Shown here piece by piece: positions 7,117 to 14,462 of a stretch of 14,874 nt of DNA. Every line of letters begins with the position of its first letter. Positions within the stretch are counted from its first letter, which is position 1. Position numbers and translations under genes: made by a program. Origin of the DNA: an uncultured Collinsella sp. (GTDB lineage: Bacteria > Actinomycetota > Coriobacteriia > Coriobacteriales > Coriobacteriaceae); assembly GCA_902465465.1 (NCBI GenBank), contig CABQNF010000008.1, positions 1 to 14,874 on the forward strand, read 5' to 3'. The notes beneath the pieces were generated by a model. That model made no database searches, was not told the origin of the DNA, and worked only from the letters and a program-made list of their open reading frames with translations.

Positions 7117-9018
7117 CTAGTTTTTGCTGTCGTTCGTCTTGAAAAGCTGCGCGTACACATTACCGATCCATTTCGAATCACCTCCCATTTCTCTGGTAAC
7201 GACACGCGAGTCATCCCCTGTGAGCAATACGGAGGCATCGCAGAGCGATTCGAGGTTTCCGATAAGATGAGAAGAGATAATGACATGTGCTCCTCTACCC
7301 GCTTCATCTCTAAGAGCATTCGAAACGATTGCGACATGTCCCACATCAAGCGCATTCATGGGCTCATCCAAAAGGACGACTTCGCAATAAGACATATAGG
7401 CCATCGCAACATTAAGCAATTGTCTATTTCCATCAGACAACCTAGATACGGGCATATTCTTCAACTCAGTCAAGTCAAAGAGATTAAGCACTTGATCCAA
7501 GGTACGAGGCGAATGCCAAATTTTCTTGCATCGATCGAGATGGAAAGCAACGGTCATGTGCCGAATCAATAGAGGCGGCCCGTTCGGAACTAAGAAGAAA
7601 ACCTTTCTCATTTGCTCACAGTCAACGCACGCTTTCGCATGAAAACAGAGAGAACCTGACACGCGCACTGATGGCCCAGCATCTCCCCAAAGAGTATTCA
7701 GTAGCGTAGTCTTGCCATGTCCATTTGGCGCGACAAGACCCCATATCTGGCCAGCGGGCATATCAAACTGCAATCCCTTTACCAGCTGGTTTTTTCCAAC
7801 CGTCAACGCATCCAGCGACAGAGAGAGCAAGCTTTTCTCGCCCAAACTATCCGGGCGAATATGGTTCCAGGCCCAGCGATTCTTGCTTTTTAGACACGAA
7901 AACGAAATGACCCCCAACGCGCAAACAGCAAACGCGCCCATCACGGCAAAGAGGCAGTGCGATGCACTGGCTTCAGGAACGAGAGATACCTCCGCTCCAT
8001 TGGCGTAAGATGCGCCGCCGAGCGCAAACGAAAAGGCAGAATAGCTCGACACCATATACGGCAGCAACGCATGCCATGGAGCATCTTTGCTCGCATAAAA
8101 CGGAAGCTGGCTTATGCCCCCCACAAGAGCGATCACCATGGACGAAATGGCCCTGTTTCTGCTTCCGGCGTACACGCACACGCCCAAGCAAGCAAACATC
8201 ATCGACAGCACAGCTTCAAAGACGGCAAATAGCCCTAGCTGAACTAACACAGTTCTTTCGACTACGTCACCATACTGAATGAATACGACTGGGTACTCTG
8301 TCTGACCTACACCGTTAAACACCGTTGCCAATACAAAACAGGGAGCCAACGCCAGAACCAAAACCAGCATCGATGCAATACCAGAGACGAGAACGCGGCA
8401 TGCATTCATCTCTAACTTTGACAACAACGCTCGATCGTAGAACCGCTTTCCGTCCCCCTCAAGCGACATATAGAGGACGAGGACCGGGACCAAAAGCCAC
8501 GCTATTGCAGGAACAGCGCCGCAATAATATGCGAGAAGAATCATCCCGGGCATTTTTGTTGTTGAGTCGTACGATTCCGGATGGGCCAGCATCGATATGG
8601 CTCGGGGAAGACGTTCTTGGGCTTCAAGCGATAACTCCGAATCAACACCATTCAAATAACCGAGTCGGTATTCCTTGAGCAATAGATTGTCGTAATCGGC
8701 AATCGCATCGTAATACTCTCTGGAGCCCGCCTTGCTTTCAAGCGCCCGATCAAGGCACGCCCTTTCGTCGGCAATGATGCTGTTGAGCTCCTGTGGGGCA
8801 GTGTCATAAACGCCGTCAGAGACTTGAGAGACCAAAAGGGCTCTCTGGTCTTCGATGGAAGCTCTACCATATAGATAATCTGCTCCCGTTGGAACGGATA
8901 GAAATACCGGGATGCAGAATACGAGCGCGAGCAGCGCCGTCAGCAACATAATTCCCCGGTTGCGCGCAAGAACTTCTAAATTAAGCCGTACATATGTGAG
9001 GCAATCACAGGTCTTCAC
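7117..9018 (-). CDS. ABC-2-type exporter, permease and ATPase fused in one chain
   Basis: 633 residues. The N-terminal about 380 are a membrane domain with six predicted segments (near 23-43, 159-184, 209-234, 253-284, 288-307, 352-375) and a roughly 115-residue outside loop after TM1. The C-terminal part is an ATPase with Walker A APNGHGKTT (430-438, Ala for the first Gly), a degenerate signature LSDGN (527-531), Walker B VVLLDEP (547-553) and an H-loop His584. Permease-first fusion gives a half-transporter that would act as a dimer. The frame opens at a GTG at 9045, but GTG at 9018 (MKTCDCLTYVRLN) is preferred because GGAGG sits 8 bases before it. It lies between the dual-HTH regulator and the secreted protein, so export of, or protection from, that product is the natural guess. 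It is distinctly lower in GC than the bceAB genes. Confidence 0.87.
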   Translation of the reverse strand: MKTCDCLTYVRLNLEVLARNRGIMLLTALLALVFCIPVFLSVPTGADYLYGRASIEDQRALLVSQVSDGVYDTAPQELNSIIADERACLDRALESKAGSREYYDAIADYDNLLLKEYRLGYLNGVDSELSLEAQERLPRAISMLAHPESYDSTTKMPGMILLAYYCGAVPAIAWLLVPVLVLYMSLEGDGKRFYDRALLSKLEMNACRVLVSGIASMLVLVLALAPCFVLATVFNGVGQTEYPVVFIQYGDVVERTVLVQLGLFAVFEAVLSMMFACLGVCVYAGSRNRAISSMVIALVGGISQLPFYASKDAPWHALLPYMVSSYSAFSFALGGASYANGAEVSLVPEASASHCLFAVMGAFAVCALGVISFSCLKSKNRWAWNHIRPDSLGEKSLLSLSLDALTVGKNQLVKGLQFDMPAGQIWGLVAPNGHGKTTLLNTLWGDAGPSVRVSGSLCFHAKACVDCEQMRKVFFLVPNGPPLLIRHMTVAFHLDRCKKIWHSPRTLDQVLNLFDLTELKNMPVSRLSDGNRQLLNVAMAYMSYCEVVLLDEPMNALDVGHVAIVSNALRDEAGRGAHVIISSHLIGNLESLCDASVLLTGDDSRVVTREMGGDSKWIGNVYAQLFKTNDSKN

Positions 9019-9095
9019 AGCAAGCACCTCCGGTTCGCAACACACGAGTCGTCGGACCCGTTGTCCGGAAGTATCGCCTTCATCGTCAGAACTGT

Positions 9096-9138
9096 CTGTA
9101 GACGTGTAGGATGGATTTACAATCTTATTTGTCTACAG
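9096..9138 (-). promoter_or_regulatory. Inverted repeat upstream of the fused exporter gene
   Basis: CTGTAGAC (9096-9103) and GTCTACAG (9131-9138) are a perfect 8-bp pair with a 27-base spacer, in the 124-bp gap between the regulator stop and the exporter start. On the minus strand a TAGACA (-35-like) overlaps one arm. Suggested: a second promoter/operator for the exporter and secreted-protein genes. No clear -10 was found. Confidence 0.45.
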
Positions 9139-9142
9139 GCTT

Positions 9143-10876
9143 CTACCTGCTATTTTCTATAACATCTGCCATAAGACTAAAAACCCTATCTCTAAGTTCA
9201 CGCTCCGAGTGAACTCCAAGCAAGGCATAGCTCTTGCTCTTGGCCTCTTTGACGGTTCCCCGAGCAACGTTAAGATGCGCGCAAATCTCGGTGGTTCTAT
9301 TGCCATCAAAAACGCATGTCATGATATCGGCATAAAGCGGTGTGAAACCAAGCCTCAAGAAGGCCTCACGCACGGTATCGCGTCGATCACCCACCCGAAC
9401 CGTATCTTTCGAACGCAAGAATAGCAGCGAATTAGCCATAAGGATAAGTACGACAAGGAACGCAGTCACGCGTAAGGCAGGCATAAGGCCGCCAACGGCC
9501 TCACCGCTCCCAACGGACTCAAAGAAAATGTACAGTCGACTTACCACATCGTGAACCCAGAACGCTGCTCCAGCACCCACAGACACCGAAGAAAGGGTGA
9601 GTTCAGGCGAAAGGCACAAGTGCATTCCAGACATCCACCGTATAGCCGCACGGCAACACAGGGCCACAAGCACTATTGCTATCGATAGGATTATCGCATC
9701 ATGCTCAAAGCCGAAGCATACGAGGATTTCCTCGATGCCCATTCCAGACGCATACATAAACAGGAAGCAGACGAAGACTATCCTGCAGTCCTGATTGAAC
9801 GATGAGGACTTCAGCGATTCTGAACGGTGATCATGGCCTTTTATTGCGTCAAGATGCCACGCATCCTTTGACAAGAGAAGTCCAGCCGTCGCCTCTGAAA
9901 TGCTTTTATATCCGGTTTTAGTCAAGGCCCGCGACAAATAGGTACGGGCAGTAGACGGGGAAATGTCCAAGGCAGAAGCAATCTCCTCGTACGTTTTTCC
10001 CTCTATCCTCATAGAGAAAACCGCGGACTCCCTTTGAGAAAAACCCGAAGCCGTAGGGATATCGGCAACTGCAGAGTGTTTTCCTCCTAATTTGGCGGCC
10101 GCAGAAAAAGCGCTCGTTAAGTCGGGGAAAAATCGCGTTATGGCCCTGGCAAGGATACTGCCCAAAACGGTAACCAGAAGCAATACGATCTCTTGATGCC
10201 CACCAAAGCTCAGGAGCACAGCTCCGATGTTTATATTGCGCGAAAACAAACAATCCGTATCGAGAATAACGGCGGCATTACCAAACGCAAGAGGTTCGAC
10301 GAGCAAGGCAGCAACCCCCATCTCGGCGTTAACGGAAAGGAAAGAACCGATGGAGTCCATCAACGGGACGAGAAGAAACTGAAGGCCAACAAGCAAAGCA
10401 ATCAAGAGTACAACGGGGCTGTAAAGTGCGAGCTCAGGATACCCGTGGAGAGCAGAGCCATCGGCCACATGTTTCCCCTTTAATCCCGCACGTATGTTTG
10501 CGAATTCACCGCCAAGCGCCCAAGAACAGCAAGCGACAAGCAAGGGGGCTAGTAACAACAAAATGAACGCGAGCGCCGAAACCACAACATGAAATTGATG
10601 AAAGACATTAAGAGATATCGTGTACATCACAAGAAGTGCAATGTCTACGAGCATAAGTCCAAAAAGCCTTTTGGAAATACCCTGTCTCACAGGGCGAGAG
10701 ATGAGGCCCACACAGAAGCCCGAAAGCAGATGCAGACCGATAAGAACGGTGCCAGAAAGGCCCGTATAAATACTTGGCGCTACACAATACAGACCAGCCG
10801 CCCCTATAAACAACATAATTGAATGCCAGAGGAACGAGCGCGTCACGTTTTGCAGGGTAGCTGCCTCGGTTGCCAT
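9143..10876 (-). CDS. Membrane regulator with two LuxR-type HTH domains
   Basis: 577 residues from ATG 10876. This start is chosen because AGGAG precedes it by about 10 bases; an in-frame ATG at 10900 has no such site. Order: about seven hydrophobic segments (residues 18-246), a canonical LuxR HTH (about 279-334; FSQRESAVFSMRIEGKTYEE, then IASALDISPSTARTYLSRAL), a polar linker, about four more segments (365-488), and a second, weaker LuxR-like HTH at the end (507-569; LGFTPLYADIMTCVFDGN, then RTTEICAHLNVARGTVKEAK). One open frame covers all of it, so it looks like two membrane regulators joined, the second shortened. A membrane sensor with a DNA-binding domain at both ends of its second half could bridge two sites or sense two states. 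It is first in the cassette and probably controls the exporter and secreted protein. The duplicated architecture is unusual in my knowledge. Confidence 0.82.
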   Translation of the reverse strand: MATEAATLQNVTRSFLWHSIMLFIGAAGLYCVAPSIYTGLSGTVLIGLHLLSGFCVGLISRPVRQGISKRLFGLMLVDIALLVMYTISLNVFHQFHVVVSALAFILLLLAPLLVACCSWALGGEFANIRAGLKGKHVADGSALHGYPELALYSPVVLLIALLVGLQFLLVPLMDSIGSFLSVNAEMGVAALLVEPLAFGNAAVILDTDCLFSRNINIGAVLLSFGGHQEIVLLLVTVLGSILARAITRFFPDLTSAFSAAAKLGGKHSAVADIPTASGFSQRESAVFSMRIEGKTYEEIASALDISPSTARTYLSRALTKTGYKSISEATAGLLLSKDAWHLDAIKGHDHRSESLKSSSFNQDCRIVFVCFLFMYASGMGIEEILVCFGFEHDAIILSIAIVLVALCCRAAIRWMSGMHLCLSPELTLSSVSVGAGAAFWVHDVVSRLYIFFESVGSGEAVGGLMPALRVTAFLVVLILMANSLLFLRSKDTVRVGDRRDTVREAFLRLGFTPLYADIMTCVFDGNRTTEICAHLNVARGTVKEAKSKSYALLGVHSERELRDRVFSLMADVIENSR

Positions 10877-10907
10877 AAAATCAAAGCTCCTAGATAGCAT
10901 TTTGGTT

Positions 10908-10934
10908 ATTTTAACATCGTTCCCGGCGTTAAAA
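10908..10934 (-). promoter_or_regulatory. Candidate promoter and operator of the cassette
   Basis: On the minus strand a TAAAAT -10-like box (10913-10908) lies about 30 bases before the ATG at 10876. It is overlapped by a 7-bp inverted pair TTTTAAC (10909-10915) / GTTAAAA (10928-10934) with a 12-base spacer, suiting autoregulation. The -35 region is only a T-run and is weak. Confidence 0.45.
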
Positions 10935-10976
10935 AACTGTTACCCGAATTAATCAATATCCCCCCTCCACCAAAAG

Positions 10977-11107
10977 GCACCACGCTGATCCTCCACTTTT
11001 GGAAGCGATAACCTGCTAAAAAGGGACAGGTTTATTTTGGTAGGTTTTATCTGGGCAAACGCCAACCGCCACGAGGGAGCTGCTTTCCCTCGTGGCGGTC
11101 TTCTAGC
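10977..11107 (+). repeat. Right 131-bp direct repeat (orphan aguR tail plus terminator)
   Basis: A copy of 6394-6524 without any regulator gene in front of it. It still encodes TTLILHFWKR and the stop in the same register, then the same terminator. Eight mismatches are seen. One is a compensated stem change (G-C to A-T), and one restores pairing where the left copy has an A-C mismatch (hairpin 11066-11078 / 11086-11098). It marks the right border of the cassette. Confidence 0.92.
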
Positions 11108-11115
11108 AGAAAAAC

Positions 11116-11236
11116 CAAGTGAGTAGGCTTTTTGCAGAAGGCCGAGCACGCCCTAAAACGCCACAGCTCTGACCTGCAGTTTTATAGATCATTTGTCGCG
11201 ATGTGCTCGGCAGGTTCAAAAAAGTCTACTCACTTG
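11116..11236. repeat. 121-bp imperfect inverted repeat (MITE- or ncRNA-like)
   Basis: CAAGTGAGTAG (11116-11126) pairs perfectly with CTACTCACTTG (11226-11236). After a G-T pair, CTTTTT (11128-11133) pairs with AAAAAG (11219-11224). After a symmetric 7/7 internal loop, GCCGAGCAC (11141-11149) pairs with GTGCTCGGC (11203-11211). Deeper, TAAAAC (11154-11159) can pair with GTTTTA (11179-11184). No coding frame and no clear target-site duplication were seen. It lies directly next to the right direct repeat. It fits a non-autonomous palindromic element or a structured RNA. Confidence 0.75.
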
Positions 11237-11259
11237 TATCTGAGACGCACCAGATTGGC

Positions 11260-11300
11260 AAAAACCGCCGCGAAAGGGCCCCTGGTCCCTTCGCGGCGGT
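11260..11300 (-). terminator. Intrinsic terminator of the bceAB-type operon
   Basis: ACCGCCGCGAA (11264-11274) pairs with TTCGCGGCGGT (11290-11300), with GGG/CCC inside. On the minus strand the stem is followed by five T's. It lies about 40 bases beyond the permease stop at 11338-11340. Confidence 0.88.
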
Positions 11301-11337
11301 CATACGCCTCTAATTTTGCGACGGTTTTGCCCGCTTG

Positions 11338-13539
11338 TTATTCGCTGTAGCGGGTGGCGATGGCAGCTTGCACCATGCCGGTGCTCATGAGATAGGTCAC
11401 CAGGAAGTAGCCGCCATAAGCTGCCAGGAAGATTGCGCAGGTGAGGCCCACGGTGCCGCCGATGCTCATATTTCCGAAAATGCTCACCAGCTCGATGATC
11501 ACCTTAAGTGCCACAAAGGAGTGCGCCAAGCCCACCGCCAACGGGAACAGGAAGAATACCGCTTGCTGCGCCATCACCGAATGGCGAATCTGGCGGTCGT
11601 CACAGCCGATCTGTGCCAGCACACGATAGCTGCGGCTGCCGTCGGCCACGTTGGAGAGTTGCTGGATCGACAGAATCGCCGCGCATGCAACAACCAATAC
11701 AAAGCCGATGTAGATGGCTAGGTAGCTAATCAAGCCGTTCATCTGCGCTGCCTGCGTGTACATCTCGGAGCGTGTGATGAAGGTTCCCCACGACCCCGGC
11801 TCCTTGCCGTCAACGAGCAGATTGTCGAGCAGAGTGTATTTAATGCTCTCGTCTGCCTCGGTCGTATCCATCCCCTGTTTGTAGTTAACGAGCAGGCTAC
11901 TGGAATACGGCTGCAGATTAAGTTGGGACAGCAGCTCGTCGGCAACGACGACGGTACCCGGATTACTGCCCATCGCCGAGTTGGCGATGGCCGCCGTATC
12001 TTCGTCCGACTTATCGGTTGCGGGCTTGAGCTCATGCTCGCCCAAGGTAAGGGCATGGCCGCCAGCCATATACTTGGTGTACAGGTCGACCAGCTCGCCG
12101 CCCATATCACACGTGAGCAGATACTGGTCGTGACCGATGTGCACCGGCTCCTCGCCCATCATCTGACGCAGTTTGTTGTACTGACTCGCCGGCGTCACAT
12201 ACAGACCCATCGCATCGGCATTGCTACCCCCGAACGCCTTGGGAAGCTTTTCGCCCATGATCTTGCACATCTCACTTGGGGTCACCGAAGGATTCGAGCC
12301 GCCAACTGGGTAACTCAGATATGAATCGATCTGCACATGCTCACCGGCAACATCGGCGATATTGACCTTCTTGCCGGTCTCGTCGTTGTTGCCCTCCGAC
12401 TTGCCCTTACCGTGCCATGCGGGGTACAAATCGACCGTACTATCGGCCAGCACCATGCGATCGGCTTCAGACGGATTGACATACTCTTTGTAGTAGTCGA
12501 GCGTATCGGGCGTGTAATAGGCATACGTCTGAGACACGTCAACAGGGTTATAGCGCTCCAGGTTTTCGTTCATCACGTTGGCAATCGACATACCGCACGT
12601 CACCGAGGTGATGGCCAAAAACAGGAGCATCGCGATGACGCCCATCGAAAAGCACACCGTGTTGACCTTGGCCGCAAGCTGGCGCACGGTAAACATATTG
12701 AGGCCGCGCCAATACACGCTGCGCAGGCTCTGCAGCAGCTTAATGAGCATGCCCGAGAGTCCCCAGAACAGGGCAAAGGTGCCCACGGTAACCATAGCGG
12801 TTGTAATACCAAACTGGTTCATGGCCTCTTGCAGCTTGCTGTCCGTCGCGGTTAGCGGGAACCCATCACGTAGCAGACGGTAATAGGCCACGCCCACAAG
12901 CGCCACGCCCACGGCAAAGATGGCAATCGCGATCCAGGGGTTGCGTGTCTTGATGCTTTCGTTGCGACGCTCGGCACCCATAAGCTCGATGAGTTTAGTA
13001 CGACGCACGGCGCGAAGGTTCAGCAGCAGCGTGAGCACAAACATTACGAGCATGCAGGCAAGGGTCAGATTGAACGCATGCACCGAGAAAAAGAAGTGGA
13101 AATTGGCGATTTGTGTCTTAAAGAGCGAGGCCGTAAAGAACGTCATGAGCTGGGAGAGTCCCACACCCAGCACAATGCCGGCGACAAAGGCCACGACCGA
13201 GACAATCACCGTCTCGAGCGCCATGATCGTGGCGACGCGCCCGCGCCCCATGCCGAGCACCTGGTACAGGCCAAACTCCTTCTTGCGGCGTTTCATGATG
13301 AAGTTATTGGCATACACCATTAAAAAGGCCATGACACCGGCCAAAAAGTACGTCAGGTTGCCGAGCATGCTGCCCATAACCTGCGCCAGGCCCTTTTCAT
13401 CGATGCCGGCGATGTCGACCTGCATCGAGATGGTGTTAAAGGCATAGAAGACCGTGACGCCCAGGGTGAGCGTCAAAAGGTAGACGAGGTAGTCGCGGCC
13501 GGCGCGGCGGACGTTGCCCCAAGCGAGTTTACAGAGCAT
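11338..13539 (-). CDS. BceB/FtsX-type ABC transporter permease
   Basis: 733 residues with two FtsX-like blocks. Four N-terminal membrane segments include the KEFGLYQVLGMGRGRV signature (about residues 87-102). More segments follow to about residue 317, then a roughly 280-residue extracellular domain (about 318-601) and three C-terminal segments with SYRVLAQIGCDDRQI. The ten-segment plan with a large outside domain is that of BceB/VraG/YvcS permeases, which handle cell-wall-active antimicrobial peptides. The ATG at 13539 lies inside the end of the ATPase gene (overlap 13529-13539) with GAGG six bases upstream, so translation is coupled. An in-frame GTG at 13551 is less likely. The partner two-component system usual for Bce modules is not in the window, so drug-resistance function is inferred and the transported substrate is unknown. 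Confidence 0.9.
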   Translation of the reverse strand: MLCKLAWGNVRRAGRDYLVYLLTLTLGVTVFYAFNTISMQVDIAGIDEKGLAQVMGSMLGNLTYFLAGVMAFLMVYANNFIMKRRKKEFGLYQVLGMGRGRVATIMALETVIVSVVAFVAGIVLGVGLSQLMTFFTASLFKTQIANFHFFFSVHAFNLTLACMLVMFVLTLLLNLRAVRRTKLIELMGAERRNESIKTRNPWIAIAIFAVGVALVGVAYYRLLRDGFPLTATDSKLQEAMNQFGITTAMVTVGTFALFWGLSGMLIKLLQSLRSVYWRGLNMFTVRQLAAKVNTVCFSMGVIAMLLFLAITSVTCGMSIANVMNENLERYNPVDVSQTYAYYTPDTLDYYKEYVNPSEADRMVLADSTVDLYPAWHGKGKSEGNNDETGKKVNIADVAGEHVQIDSYLSYPVGGSNPSVTPSEMCKIMGEKLPKAFGGSNADAMGLYVTPASQYNKLRQMMGEEPVHIGHDQYLLTCDMGGELVDLYTKYMAGGHALTLGEHELKPATDKSDEDTAAIANSAMGSNPGTVVVADELLSQLNLQPYSSSLLVNYKQGMDTTEADESIKYTLLDNLLVDGKEPGSWGTFITRSEMYTQAAQMNGLISYLAIYIGFVLVVACAAILSIQQLSNVADGSRSYRVLAQIGCDDRQIRHSVMAQQAVFFLFPLAVGLAHSFVALKVIIELVSIFGNMSIGGTVGLTCAIFLAAYGGYFLVTYLMSTGMVQAAIATRYSE

Positions 13540-14314
13540 CGGAGCCCTCACCGCCCATCATGGCAACGACCTCCATAATGCGGTCGAAGAACTCTCGGCG
13601 GTCGGTGTCGCCGCGGCGCAGCTCGGTGAAGATCTTGCCGTCGCGGATAAACAGCACGCGGCTCGTGTAGCTGGCGGCAAAGCTGTCGTGCGTGACCATG
13701 AGCACGGTGGCGCGTAGGCGGCGATTGAGGGCCTCCAGGCTCTCGAGCAGCAGGCGGGCGCTCTTGGAATCGAGGGCGCCGGTGGGCTCGTCGGCCATGA
13801 TCATGGTGGGGTCGGTGACGAGCGCGCGAGCTGCGGCAACGCGCTGCTGCTGACCGCCGGACATCTGGTAGGGATACTTGTCGAGCACCTGACTGATGGA
13901 CAGGCGCGCGGCCACATCCTGCACGCGGGTCGAGATCTCTGCCGAGTTTGTGCGGGCGATGGTGAGCGGCAGGGCGATGTTCTCGCGTGCCGTGAGCGTA
14001 TCGAGCAGGTTGGAGTCCTGGAAGATAAAGCCGAGCTCCTCGCGGCGGAACTGCGAAAGCTTAGCCTGCTTCATGCGCGTCACGTCCTGCCCATTGATGC
14101 GGATCGTGCCACTTGTGGCGCTATCGATGGTCGAGACGCAGTTGAGCAACGTCGACTTACCCGAGCCCGAAGCGCCCATGATGCCAACGAACTCACCGCG
14201 GTTGACGGTAAAGCTGACGTCGTTGAGCGCGCGGGTCACGTTGCCTAGCGCTCCGTATACCTTTTCGAGATGCGCGACCTCCAGTACCGGGGTCGCCATG
14301 TGCGTGGTTTGCAT
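13529..14314 (-). CDS. BceA/LolD-type ABC transporter ATP-binding protein
   Basis: A 261-residue ATPase of the MacB/LolD/BceA group. Walker A is GASGSGKST (47-55), the Q-loop is FQD (98-100), and the signature is MSGGQQQR (151-158). Walker B is MIMADEPTGALD (171-182) and the H-loop is VTHD (His209). The HLEKVYGALGNVTRALNDVSF opening is typical. It energises the permease encoded by the overlapping downstream gene. ATG 14314 is preferred (AAAGGA site 6-7 bases upstream); a second ATG lies five codons in. A 9-bp inverted repeat in the leader reaches the ribosome-binding site. No histidine kinase or response regulator is adjacent; the next gene upstream is a divergent Nudix gene. Confidence 0.92.
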   Translation of the reverse strand: MQTTHMATPVLEVAHLEKVYGALGNVTRALNDVSFTVNRGEFVGIMGASGSGKSTLLNCVSTIDSATSGTIRINGQDVTRMKQAKLSQFRREELGFIFQDSNLLDTLTARENIALPLTIARTNSAEISTRVQDVAARLSISQVLDKYPYQMSGGQQQRVAAARALVTDPTMIMADEPTGALDSKSARLLLESLEALNRRLRATVLMVTHDSFAASYTSRVLFIRDGKIFTELRRGDTDRREFFDRIMEVVAMMGGEGSDAL

Positions 14315-14324
14315 ACCGAGTCCT

Positions 14325-14362
14325 TTCTTGCGATTAGTCTACGGCATCTATGGTCGCAAGAA
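14325..14362 (-). promoter_or_regulatory. Hairpin in the bceA-like gene leader touching the ribosome-binding site
   Basis: TTCTTGCGA (14325-14333) and TCGCAAGAA (14354-14362) form a perfect 9-bp pair with a 20-base spacer. In the minus-strand mRNA the second arm runs into AAGGA just before the ATG at 14314, so pairing would partly hide the site. It could equally be a protein operator. Confidence 0.4.
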
Positions 14363-14397
14363 GACGAGTCGGCTACCATCGATATGGCTTACGCTTG

Positions 14398-14430
14398 CCT
14401 TACCGTTGTGTAAGGTACGGGTAGCTACCC
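14398..14430 (+). promoter_or_regulatory. Dyads upstream of the Nudix gene
   Basis: CCTTAC (14398-14403) and GTAAGG (14410-14415) flank a 6-base spacer. Directly after comes the perfect 12-base palindrome GGGTAGCTACCC (14419-14430). Both lie in the 148-bp divergent region, 33-65 bases before the TTG start. An operator is plausible; the regulator is unknown. Confidence 0.4.
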
Positions 14431-14462
14431 TGCCGCGTGTTGATGTTGAGAGAGGACTCCTG

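Noticed and set aside
6748..9018. Lactococcin-972-type bacteriocin and immunity locus
   Set aside because: Size and company are suggestive, but the peptide lacks the family's Trp-Gly and HSATV patterns and has three cysteines; kept only as a faint resemblance.
6394..11107. Classical integrative element with attL/attR
   Set aside because: No integrase, excisionase or relaxase gene lies between the repeats, and the repeats have diverged by about 6%; insertion is possible but this label is not supported.
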